From NCBI GenBank assembly GCA_050084515.1, contig CM114272.1, positions 9,610,001-9,674,000 of the forward strand: a DNA stretch of 64,000 nucleotides, written 5' to 3'. Under the pieces are notes generated by a model. It worked only from the letters and a program-made list of their open reading frames with translations, did no database searches and was not told the origin of the DNA. The number at the start of each line of letters is the position of its first letter. Within the stretch, counting starts at the first letter, position 1. The stretch is from Blasia pusilla (taxonomy: Eukaryota > Marchantiophyta > Marchantiopsida > Blasiales). The translations under genes were made by a program, and so were the position numbers. Positions 11,516 through 23,000 of this stretch are shown here, piece after piece.

Positions 11516-13353
11516 AAGATGGATGTCAATTAGGGAAAAGTCACGCCATTGGAAGAAGTGTTACCAAAGAAGCAAGGCTCAAGAGAAGAGTATCAAGGAT
11601 GGAGCACAACCATTGGGGCATGTGTAGGGGCTCGACAGAGTACGAGCTCCAAGGAGGTCGGGAAGAAGTGAAGTTGCCAAGGTAGTCACGTCCATAGGGA
11701 CGTGTGCAAGTAAGGGATATGGACGGATATGGGTCAGGATCACTCAACCATAAGTAAAGTAGTTGTAGGACAGAAAGGTGGCGAGACATGGCATCTAGAG
11801 AGAACGGAGCTTGAGGGTGTGAGTTACGAAGACGCCCAATTGACAGAGTTGGACCGGATGGACTTCCGGTGGGTTGGGAGATAAAGTTGAGCAGGATTAA
11901 GATTGGAAGGGCGTATAAGAGTAGGCTTGGCCGTCCGCATAAGGCGACTAGTGCAAGTTGCAACCAAGACACACCGGTATCGTGTCGAGAGTCTTTCTTC
12001 GAGTAAGGGCAGACCTTCTAGTTGCAGCAGACGTGATTGATGCAATCGAAGCTCTCCTTTTTCAGTAAAGAATTAATATTTAAATCCTCCATTCTCTCAC
12101 GACATGACATACGAATGGTAGTGTCGTGCGCCTACTCTCCTTGAACGTTAATCTTGTTTGTTGCGGAAGCGTGCGTTCAATAGGTCACGCTCTCAACGCT
12201 GATCTGCATCCAAACACGCACTTTGGTTAGTCGGGTCTTGGATCAATCAGCAGGATTACTTTGTGAGTTCTCGTCTCGGACTCTCTCTTCAAGCTCAACC
12301 TTCCTAGTTTCGCGGTTTCCAACACGGGCAAGTCTCGAAAGACTTGGGACAGACTTTCTGGTCGGTTCAGGAACCTGGAACGACATTTCACGCCTAGCGG
12401 TTCCAACTGTCCGATGAACATCCAATGAGTTCCTCACCAAGACTCGCACGAAGTGAATCTCGGGTTGGAATCCAAGTGTGGCGTACAAAGTCCACTCCCT
12501 TGGATCAGGTTTGGGTTTCGGGTTTCCGCGCCAAACTCCCGTTTCATCCCGTGCCTCTGAAACGCCGTTTGGCGCCCAAAGTGGGGTTTCGTTTCCCGAG
12601 ACATCTCAGAGAAGGTACTCCCCTTACTAGTACTTCTGGGGATCTCCGGGGGCCCCCTAAATTTAGGGAAAGACACCCGGGCCTCTCCAATTGGCCCTCA
12701 ACCCGATTGCTCTCTGAATTGTTTTCGGCCAATATCTCAGCCTATACTTATGCGTTTGTTGAGATCTTTGATGCGTTGGAAGCGTCTTGAGATCAGCTTT
12801 TCAACGCGCCCTTACTTGTCCGGAATGCATCTCGGAGCTCAACGTTATGGTCCTAAACACAGTCAGATTCTCCCAAACGCTAGTCGTGTTCCAAACTGGT
12901 TCTCACCTCTTTGGCAACCAACCTCCAAGACTCAACTCATCTCAAGTCTCGGCTCGTGTTTGGTCTAGGTTTCCTGGTCGCGACCACTAACGCATGAAAC
13001 GCACAACTCTGTTCCGCGTTTCGTCTCTTAGACTTTTCCAAGAGACTCTTCCAAACGCCTCTCCAAAGCGCAAACCTCGCGGCGTGAGTTCCTTTGAGTT
13101 CTGATGTTTCGCTTGGCGCGTATTTGGTGTTGTTTGGTTACAAGGGTCGCGACAGGTAGTGTTGAGGCGATCACTTCTTCAGAACATGGAACCCCAAAAT
13201 TCCTAATTTTGAAATCCATGTAAACTACTTCACGTTTGTACATAAGGAAAATAACACAACTAGTATTAAACCCTATTCGAGCAGGCATATTGACGTCCAT
13301 GGATTGCTATATAAGAACATACAAAGTACAATGCCATGTCCTTCCGTACGTGA
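11516..13353. other. unassigned, no gene seen
   Basis: Moderate-GC DNA without a believable frame. The part from 12220 to 13180 is GC-richer, with short palindromic or repeated words (for example GTCGCGAC near 12980 and 13150), and may be an untranslated part of another retroelement. I could not assign it. Confidence 0.3.
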
Positions 13354-13833
13354 TGTCACATCTGAGTAGCCGATAGGCCGAGATCTATAGTGGATAGGGT
13401 GTAGGAACTAGCGGACTATCTTGAGTGTAACTTTGTCCCACGGTGTCGGATGAGGTTGAGAATATGTCCATTGTGTCAGGAACGTCGTTTCTGACAACTT
13501 TCATGTTGAGGTCTTTTACAGCCGGGTGACTTGTCGACTAGGTCACTCGCCCCTGGTAACCTGTGCACGTAGGTTACCAAGGGGAGGGCTATTTTTAGCG
13601 GAAGAGCCTTTTGGCTCTTCCCAACCCTATATAAGAGAGGAAGATGGCTTTCCTCAGCCATCTTTCTCATGTTGGGCCGTTGGAGCACCTTCCTTGTATG
13701 TGTGTGAGATAGGACTAGGGTGCTAGCGTCCGGATTCCTTGATAGCACAAGGTGGACGAGGCTCAATATGCTGATGTAGATTGAGGAGTGGAGTTTTAGG
13801 CCGGGTGTGCCGTTTTTACTACTCTTTATTTTT
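13354..13833 (+). mobile_element. LTR fragment 3 of the DNMT-gypsy family (young-looking, 3' truncated)
   Basis: Begins TGTCACATCTGAGTAGCCGA, identical in that stretch to the reverse complement of 50690-50671, and follows that copy closely to CTTTATTTTTA at about 13833, then diverges. It keeps the three U3 inverted repeats: GTCAGGAACG/TTTCTGAC, GGTAACCT/AGGTTACC at 13555-13578, and GGAAGAGCC/GGCTCTTCC at 13600-13621. The TATA box is at 13628. It is far closer to the 50-kb LTR than relics 1 and 2 are. Confidence 0.8.
13628..13635 (+). promoter_or_regulatory. TATA box in LTR fragment 3
   Basis: TATATAAG seven bases after the GGAAGAGCC-TTTT-GGCTCTTCC inverted repeat. It has the same position and spacing as TATATAAG on the minus strand at 50416-50409. 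Confidence 0.6.
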
Positions 13834-15414
13834 AATTGTGTGATCTCCATGTATATGTATGAGTTTATTTTTGTACATGTGTGGATCGACCCGTGTGTGG
13901 GAAAGATCGGTGTTGTGTGGTGTAGATGTGACCAGCCATGTATGTTGTGTAGCGATATGTATGCGCACGACAGTGACTATAGGAAGAATCACCGAAGTTG
14001 GAGATTCCATGACTTAGTTCATGAACGCCCCAAAGTGATAAACTAGATAGCGACTAAACCAATGGCTATCTATAAAAGAATCTTGACATGGTATGGGTTC
14101 AGGAAAGAAAAATCACACACAACTCGTGCTCCATCCTATCCATACTTAATGACATTCTCTACTCTCCTCAAGAATGGGTTTTAGCGGAGTTGCTCTTCCA
14201 AGAAGGGTAATCCACTCTCATTGGGAAAATGACAAGCTAAAACATCCACTATTTCTAGTATGACTAAATTTCCCTAAGGTGACAAGTCTCTCATCTCCAC
14301 ACATACCACAATGTAAAATCCTCTCAAATAATAGACCTTGGTCAAGTTACTCTCCCAAGAGGGGTAATCCACTCTTATTGGAAGAGCAAGAAATGCCAAA
14401 GTCATCCACTCAAGAGTCATACAAGAAATTCAAGATGTGAAGCAAAAGGTGATGAACCCTTGAAGGCCCCTCCTTTATATATTCACAAGGGATCCACAAG
14501 AGTACAAAATATGACTAATCTTATCTTGTGCCACATGGCTTTGTCTCAAGACTTAACCAATCACATTTTGACACAAGTAGATTATCTCTTATCTCTTTCA
14601 AAATATCCTCCTTTACTCACTTCATATCTTCCAAACTATCTTGACTACCCTAGCCTCCAACCAATACTACTTTTGCTTTTCTTTCATTAAAACACCAACC
14701 CCACTACTTTTACTTTTGTAATCTCATCTTTTCTTTATTACCTCTTTTCCTTATAGTTGGGCCCGCACAAATTAGCCACCCTAAAGAGGTTTTAACATGA
14801 GAATTTCACTTTCCTAGACTAATTTACTTAATACTAATAAAAATCTCTCTGCCACTTTATAATAAAAGAGTTTACATAGTGGGTGATTTTACTATACGAC
14901 ACATGCATGGTATAGTGTGAAGTGGCTGCATAGGGATTTGTGTAGGTCACTAAATGGGGGCGTGGATGAAGGTGCATGGCTTTGTGCACTTCCCTCCTGA
15001 CGCTTTGGCACTACCAGCCATACCCTTGTTTCGGGTCCGCTACCCCTTTCACAACCTCCTACTTTCTTCAACACAACGCCTTATGTATTGATCCTACTCT
15101 ATCTTCTTCCTTCCACTATGTTACTTCCTTGCAAACTTAGTTGGCTTATTCTTCTATGACCTCAACCTCTTTTATCATTTTCACAATATTAGCTCTCCCT
15201 TCCTCCCACGGCTCATTGTGAATTAGCTCTCCCTTCCTCCCCTTCTCGCTACCCATGTCCATTTAACTACTTGTTACTTGGGTAATTTTGAACCAAAAAT
15301 TGGCTCAAAATATATATTCACAATTTTATTATTTTAAATAATTAATTAAGATATAATAGTTGCTATAAACAACGGGATTGCAATTTTCTAAAGCCCTCAT
15401 GTATTAATAGTATA
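13834..15414. other. unassigned repeat-like DNA with an internal duplication
   Basis: No gene. A segment near 14189-14250 (GTTGCTCTTCCAAGAAGGG, TAATCCACTCT) recurs at 14346-14407 with about 80% identity by eye. Positions 13937-13970 match the reverse complement of 4771-4804. The rest, to 15414, is AT-rich. Confidence 0.4.
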
Positions 15415-15613
15415 CTAGAGGGTTGTCTGTGCTATGCATGAGTGATCTTCACAGTTTAGAAAGCCTTTTGTCCTCATTTCCCTTCTCCATTTAATTGAAC
15501 TCATTTTCCTATAATGCCATGTGTCAACATTTGAAGAACTCTTAGAGGACACGTGGTAATATATAAGGAGGGTTTCCCCAAACCCTATCCTCTTTTAATT
15601 ATATAAATATAGA
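15415..15613 (-). mobile_element. short non-autonomous Helitron (199 bp)
   Basis: Read on the minus strand it starts TCTATATTTATATAATT then AAAAGAGGATAGGG, has a GGGTTT/AAACCC-type stem near the 5' end, and ends in CTAG followed by host T (plus-strand CTAG at 15415-15418). It is related to the 174-bp copy at 55510-55683 across its length. The 5' flanking base is G rather than the expected A, so one mutation is likely. Confidence 0.65.
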
Positions 15614-16486
15614 CTCCTTTGCAACAGAAGATGTAATGGGTAAAAATATTTCACATACCAACTTTTAGACAGACAAATGACAATCATGACTTCATGGGCT
15701 TTGTGAAGCTAGGATTAATAATCATTTCAAATTATGGTCATCACAATAGTGTGAGTTCATGCTACTTTCTGAATCTCTTATAAGTCTAAATTGGTTAGTA
15801 CATTACAAATACCTTCCAAGTGTTTTACAATATAGGTGGTGATTTTCTTGGGGAACACTATGAGCACACGGAAGTTTCTTTTGAGCGTGAGTGTCAAGAC
15901 TTGTTAAGCTATCACAAATGCATCTCAAATAAAGTAGCACTACATTTGTAAGTACTTTTTTACGCTTTATAATTCATGTTTAAGGGCTAATCATATAGTT
16001 TTTAGACCTTTAAAGATTGGCTTGCAATCAAAACATATTTGCGAGGAACTTGTAAAGGACTTGTAAGACAATCACAAATATTGGAAGAAGCAAAATAATC
16101 CACCCCCACGAACCTCAATTATCATTAGCTTTTTCCTCAACTTTCCAAAATTCCTCTCATTACTCTTAAGTTAATTTATCTTGTGAAATTTTGCCATTGT
16201 TTTCATAATTTTGTTTTCATGTGAATATTTGTAGGATAATGAGAGGAAAGGGGATGTGCGTGAGGATCTTGATGAAGGAAGGGATGCGGCCATGTATATA
16301 CATTTCACTCCACTCTTAGTAGTTGTTCAATATGATGATTATACCTATCAATATTTTTGGAAAGTGTGAAAGGACACTAAGTATTCAAAGTGGTGATATC
16401 CACATTATCTATATCATTACTGGAGAGTGCTCTTTCATGTTTGAAAGATACTCTTTCATGATACTCGACAATCTCAACTAATAAGA
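15614..16486. other. AT-rich intergenic, no gene seen
   Basis: No open frame of interest and no recognisable repeat end between the short Helitron and the AT-rich Helitron that ends at 16487. Confidence 0.3.
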
Positions 16487-17462
16487 CTAGTAAGGTGCCC
16501 GTGCAATGCACGGAAATTAAAAAAGTGTTTGAAGAATTTTTGTTAGTGTATAGTCCTTGAAGGGAAGGAATTAATGATGCTACACAAAAATTCAAACTTT
16601 TTTCTTGCTGCCCATAATATGTGAAACATTTTCTTGTTGTCTAATTGCCACGTGTCAATAGGACCCTAAATTTTCTTGTTGTCTAATTGCCAGGTGTCAA
16701 TAATAATTTTTTAGAATTCTGTTTAAATTTTGAAATTATATTAAAATTTGAAATTCAAGTATAATTTCTACTTTTTTAAATCTTGAAAGAGTAAGAAATT
16801 TTCACCTTTAAATAATACCCATCTTCCTTAAATAATTTCACTCCTCCGTAAAAGCTTGAACAATAACTATTCTTCCCCTTTCACTCTTCTCACCAAAATA
16901 AAATTCACTAACAAAATCTTTGCTAATTTTAATTATCAAAATTATTTTATTTTTACATTTAAGTTTATTATCCTTTCCCAAAATATCACATGTGAATTAA
17001 TGCGATTATTTTTAAAAATAATTATTTTATTGATTTCAAATTTTAATTTTAAATTTTATTTTCTAAAATCTTAGAAGAGTAATCATATTTCACTCTTCTT
17101 AGTAATTACAATTCTCCATTCAAATTTAAATGATATCCCAATCCTCTTAGTAATTTTACCATTACATAAAATTTAAACAAAATCTATTCCTTCTCGATTG
17201 AAATTTATTTTCTCTTTCCATTAAATAAAAATTGAGGCAAAAATTCTAAAATTTTGATTATTTATCATAATTCTTTAATGTTACTAATATTTAGAATCAT
17301 AAATTATATTCTTAAATAAAGGATTAGTTGATTAATATATATTTCACTCAAATTCCTACTCGTTCGTTTTTCCTTATCTATTTCTACCCATCTAACATGA
17401 CTCAAGCAACAAAACTCATGGATGTTACCTATTTTGTCTTATTGTCTCACTATCTTGTTTAT
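16487..17462 (-). mobile_element. AT-rich non-autonomous Helitron, copy A
   Basis: On the minus strand the 3' end is the hairpin CCGTGCATTGCACGG, then GCACCTTACTAG, then host T. Internal blocks (GTGTTTGAAGA, TTTTGTTAGTG, TAATGATG, CTACCCATCTAA, TATTTTGTCTTATT on the plus strand) recur in the next copy and, inverted, at 29392-30168. The 5' TC end is not clear; the element abuts the next copy. Confidence 0.6.
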
Positions 17463-18029
17463 TAATAAGGTACTCATGTGATGCATGGAAAATAATAAAG
17501 TGTTTGAAGAGCTTTTGTTAGTGAAAGGATTAATGATGTTGCACACAAATTCAATCTTCATGCCCATAGCATGTGAAATTAATTTATTTTAAATTTGATT
17601 TCTATTTTCTAAAATCTTAGAAGAATAATAACATTTCACTATTCTCAGTAATTACAATTCGCCATTCAAATTTAAATGATATCCCAATAGACTAAATAAT
17701 TTTATATTTCCATAAAATTTAAACAAAATCTATTATCCATTAATTTTTTATTTCCTTTCTCCATCAAATATGAATTGAGGTAAAAATTCTAAAATTTTGG
17801 ATTTTTATCATATTTATTATAATTTATAATCACCTGGTATAATATTAAATTATTATTAATTGATTAATATATATATTCGGATCAAATCCCCATTGGTTTC
17901 CTTTGTTCTATTTCTACCCATCTAATAAGGTTAAGTAACAAAGACTTTGCCTATTTTGTCTTATTATTATATTACCTTGTCGTATTATGTATTTCGTTCA
18001 TTATTGCATAGACGGGACGCCATTATAGA
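17463..18029 (-). mobile_element. AT-rich non-autonomous Helitron, copy B, abutting copy A
   Basis: Minus-strand 5' end TCTATAATGGCGTCCCGTC at 18029 with a preceding A. Its 3' end near 17463 is a decayed form of the same hairpin (CCATGCATCACATGAG, ACCTTATTAA). It shares the internal blocks listed for copy A in the same order. Copies A and B lie directly next to each other in the same orientation. Confidence 0.55.
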
Positions 18030-18109
18030 TGATTTGGAGTTGATTTAAAATAACATTTTACAATTTCAAAAATTAATGATTATCTTAGGATGTGATACAC
18101 ATCCATACT

Positions 18110-18560
18110 CTAAGTAAGGTATGAATGTGTTGATAACTAGACTTGAGTCTATTTTTTTAAGGTTTCCAAGTGGTGACCTATGGATCACCACAACCATGCT
18201 CTCATGGCTAAATGCACCACGAATGGGTCGATAACTAGACTTTAGGAAAAAGTTCATGACAATCGGGTTCAAAGCGGCGACCGTGCTATGATGGTTAGAT
18301 GCAATATAAATGGATTAATGACGCTACGTAAGTCATATTTTTGGAAAGTCTTCATGACACTCAAGGTTTGAAAGTGGTGACCTATTCAGATTGCCACAAC
18401 AAATCTCAAACCTCATGGTTAGATGAAGAGGAATGAGTTGATAACTCCACTCAATCAAACTTTTGGATAGTGTTAGTGGGATTCAACGTTTGAAAGTAGC
18501 GAGCTACGGATTACCACTATCAAGGTACTCTCAAGGTTAAGTGGGGTTGGTAAACTCCAG
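18110..18560 (+). repeat. degenerate tandem repeat, unit about 110 bp, four copies
   Basis: Units share GTTGATAACT-AGACT, GTTTGAAAGTGGTGACCTAT, GGAT-ACCACAAC and CTCATGGTTAGATG-A, repeated at about 18130, 18225, 18330 and 18437 with many substitutions. No coding potential. Confidence 0.6.
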
Positions 18561-20004
18561 TTTAATGGGATTTTTCCGAAAGGGTTGATGGACACTTGTG
18601 AGAATTAGTGTGCATGAAGGCTCCCGGCTGAGAAGAGTGCAGTGAAAGCGACATCGGCCATATCTCTAGAGACGAAGACTTGAAGTCACAAACCCTAGCA
18701 TTTAGGCCCCGGGTGGCAAATTTCCGCAAGATTCGAAGGCGGTGGGGGTGAAACGCAACGCTAAAACGCGATTTGAGGTGACAGGCGACAGGAAAGAGGT
18801 GAATGGACGGACGGACGGACGACGGGCTTGATTGAATGTTGTGGTCCCGAAGAAGGCGATGGATACAAACAGCGGGTTGCGGAAGCCATGGAGGAGTGAG
18901 TGAAGCAGGTACACGGCGGAGACGTGTTTTGGCAGAGCGAAGAGTAGGGGTAATGAGGTGGAGGGCCGGGGGGGAGCAGGTCGTGGGATGGAATAGTGAC
19001 GGAAGAAGGGTGTGTAATGTGGACGCAGGGAATAGATTGAAGGGCGAGGGCATAATTAGGTCGGTGATTGACTAGTGCGGGTCGGTTTGCAAATTTGCGG
19101 TCAAACCAGGGTTATGGAAATTGACTTGGACTCCGCGGTTGTGCCTGCCCGCATTCGCTCCCTTCGCGAAGTTTGAATTTCGTTTTTCTGTGATTGGTGG
19201 AATTTATCTGCTCTTAGTGCCCGGGACTTTTGCTGTTACTCGGACGTGCGGTTGTTGCGCTGAAGGCGGTATAATCAAACCTCACTCACCTGTCCTTCAT
19301 GAATCTCCGCATCCCTCGTAGATTATTTTGAAGTCGTAATGGGATCGTCTTTCGTAGAAACTTATATAACGTGCCTATACTCGTGCATGTCGTTACTGTT
19401 TTGGCGTCAAGCATTCGTGTTGTGGTTGGAGCATGTTCCTGAGAGATCTCCGCTCTGGCACTATTTTGCTTATTCCCTCAATCGCCCAAGCAGAATTCCA
19501 GCATCGTGTGTATGGAAGGGTCCACGAGGAGCGGTGCGAACCTTTATTGCTTTTTTGATATCTTGGACAGAGTTTCGCTCGCGTACCAGCTGTTCTTCTG
19601 CTACGTTGTCAGTCCCAATGTCGCGCCCTGCTTGTCTTCGGATCCTAACCTCTTAACGCCTACAAAGGAGTGGTTGTTCATGTCCTCTTAGTTTTGCATT
19701 CCAATCTTCTCTCTTGGATGAGTTGACGGTTTATCTCATCACCTTTTCTCACAAAGAATCTGGTCGCTGGTACTAGTTCGTGTTCCAAGATTTGTCCATT
19801 TGCAGAAAACATGGCAATAACCGGTTCTCTTTTCAACCCGGTGGTTGTAGGTGGCGAGATGGGGTTCGGGGATGCAAAATGTCGAGAGCCAAGAGCACTG
19901 CGGCTTCCTGACGACCTGAAAGTTCTGCAAGCTCTTAGTTGATTCCAGCTTAGACCTGTATTGAACACCGTCAATGTGACGAGGGAGGGAAGAAGCTAAG
20001 GAAC
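18561..20004 (+). promoter_or_regulatory. upstream region of the PHD-BAH gene
   Basis: Rise in GC, CpG-containing sequence and a GGAC tetranucleotide run (18804-18823). No reading frame here looks like a protein. Probably promoter and leader of the gene at 20005; no start site can be placed. Confidence 0.35.
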
Positions 20005-23000
20005 ATGGAACCGTGTGATTCACCCTCCTACCGTAACAAGGTCTCAATCGAAACTACCGAGGAGCTACCGCTAGCGGATTATTCCTCTACTACCAAATCA
20101 ACCATCGTGTCAGACGCTGCGACTCCTGCTCCTCTTCACAGGGATGATGTTAATACTTCATCCATAATCTCCCTGCCGTTCAAGAGCACCTCTGACATGG
20201 AATGTGAAACAACTTTGTTCCCTGGCTCGACTTCCTCTCCTTCCAAGCAGTCAGCTTCGTCTCCTCCACGGACGGAAGATCCCACAACGTCGCACGCCAA
20301 ACTCGCTATCTCTTCCCAAGCATCCACTGAATTTTCCATACAATCTCGAACGGAGGATGCACCGGATTCAAGTAATTTGACTTCTACTACTGCAGAAACT
20401 ACCATCAGTCCAATCAAGCTTGACTGTCCTAGTGCCTCTACACCTGATGATGGAAAACCTTCTTCTCCTGGCGATAGAACCGCGGATTTGCTCACAGATG
20501 TTCCACAGCAAGATCTCGCTGGTGGGACCATCAAAGAACCTGATTGCCGGCAGAACGAACGGCCGTCTTGTGACCCGTCTCCTGCCGTTCTCTTTATTTC
20601 GTCAGATGCAGAGCGAACGGCGGGGACAGTCGAACCCCCAGCGAGCAGCCAAGTTCTACTTCAACACCAAATCCCAATGAACGGCGTTACAAATTCACCC
20701 GTCGATCGATCCCAAACTGCTGTTCCAAAAGCACCTTCCGATTCACCTCAAGAAGAAACAATTCTCGAACCAATTGGCAAGCGAGGGCCGAAAAGAGAAT
20801 TTTCTTTTGAACAGCCTGCGAAGAGAGCGAAGACAAATGGCAACTTGTATTCGGGTGCAGATGCAGTAAAGGTGGCTCTCGGACAAACTGCCGAAATTGT
20901 GTTGATCCTAGCCGGTATGGCTCAAATGAGAGCAGGGACACCTCCCACTAGTCTTGAGATAGATTTGGCTGCAACCGCGTACCAGAACCTTGGAGCCTTG
21001 GTTAGTAAAGTAGCCCCCAATTCTTTGGTGTCGAGAGAGTCCCTCGAAGTTATGCTGCATGAGTTTGATTTGAAAAGGACCGCGCGAGAGGAGAGGGAGA
21101 ACCAAGCATGGGCCGAGGCTTTGGCAGAGGCCGAAAGTGTAGATAAGGCGAAAGCAGAAGCCCTAGCTAGAGCCCAGGCGGAAGAGCTAGCGAGAGCGAA
21201 GACTGAAGCGGAAGCCGAAGAGCGTGAGCGGCAGGTTTGTTTTTATTCATGCCCGTTAATTCTTTATTTTGAAAACTCATCGCTGGGTACAGCCATCTGA
21301 GTTGCAACGCTTAGGCTGAAGACTACCGAAATTGTTAATCTTTCGGCTGCTGTTACTCTGCTGCGGGTTGGACATAGCACCGTACCCGTCTCGGGAGAGT
21401 CTCTATGCCCTTCATTGGGTCGCCAAAAGAAACGATTTGTTTTGGTTTCGCAGTGAATTAAGGGCGCTTGGGTTTCTTGATTAACCACTTGACGGGTTCT
21501 TATCACTTGTGGCTGACTCCAGCTTCCCAGGAGGGTTTTGCCCGCAAGACTTTCGGAGGCATTTTTAAATCCGTAATCTTATCGATCGGATATTTTCAAG
21601 ACGATATTGTCAGTGAAAGAAATGTCATGGTTTGATAAGTTGGAGGTGTTTCCGGATCCTCTGACCTTATTTCACGAGTATGCTTTGCAAATTTACTTAA
21701 GGTTTGTCTCGGACTAGATGCAGGTGGCCTTGAAAGCTGCAGCGCTGGTGGCAAATGGTGATGGGAGAGTTGCTCCTCCTTCTGGAGGACTGCTGCCTCC
21801 AATTGTATCTTCAGGTACATACAAATCCTTCCATGTAATGTAGTGCGTCACAACAGAGCAAGATTTCTTATGAAATAAATCTTGTGGCAATAGAAAGATC
21901 AGTCGATCCATTTTAATATTGTACATCGATCTGGCCTCTTTTCTTGCTTGCTTTGCTTCTAGCTGAAGGTTCAGTCCTCGTGCATTCTTTCTCTGAACTC
22001 TGAAAGGGTTGTTGGATATCGATGGGTGGAAGAATTGCATCTCCTAATTATGCAAATGTTCTCAATTGTTGCAAAATTGTTTGAAAAAGAATAAAGGAGA
22101 CAAGGAATCATGGCATGTAGAGTGTAAGATCTCTTTGTGATCTAAGATGGGAAACAAAATTTTCCAGCTAACTCTGAAATGGGAAACAAATTCCAAGAAT
22201 ATTTTGGGGTTTTTCTTTCAATTGTCCCAGCTCGTTATTGCTTGAGCTGTCTGTTGTCCTAGCTGCGGTAGAACTTCCAGTGTCATACATGTTGGAGATA
22301 ATCTGTTGAGGCCAAGGCACTTACTGCTGCCTTGCTGAGTCTTGTTTAGTTTAAAGCAGTTGTGTGTCTTTGTGTACAATGAGTTAGGGTTTGCCACCGT
22401 TTTTCCTCTCTTTCCAGTTACTATTTGCTCCCCCGTTTATCCTCACCAAGAACTCTATAGAAAGGTGCACCCCCTTTACAGAATCTGGCCTGGAACGCAT
22501 ATCTACAATTGGTTTCACAATTTCCTTATGCAAACTGTAAAAGGAATGCAGGTAACTAACACGACACTCATGAACTGTTGAAATGCAAAATATTGCCTAC
22601 AGTGGTCTCTTGTGGATCAGTCTCACAGATTTTTTTTTGGTTTAAGAGTGATGGCCTCTAGTCCTGATTTAAATTGAAATATGAACTAGTAGAAGTTCAT
22701 GGAAATGGGATGGGGATGATCTTGAGGGCAGTGTGCTTCCCCTGTTGTAGCCCTGACAGTCTTAACCGCAGTAGATTTGGTCTGAAATAGTCATCTCTGC
22801 TCTCTTGCTCATACTGTTTGGAGAGACGGCACGATCATGCAGGCAAAATTTGAGTGATTAAAATTTAGGCTTGTTTTCTGTATATGCACACTACTACCAT
22901 TTTCTGTTAAGGTAGTAGATCCTGATATTGGGATCTGTCAAGGTGAAAGTAAAGCAGGAATTCCGTAAGGGTCCAGGTGACTACTTCTAGATATTGACGA

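Noticed and set aside
14189-14407. CRISPR-like or satellite array
   Set aside because: Only two imperfect copies about 157 bp apart; an ordinary duplication in a plant nuclear genome.
18562-19053. 163-codon minus-strand frame
   Set aside because: Pro/Ser/His-rich, likely a by-product of GC-rich upstream DNA of the gene at 20005.
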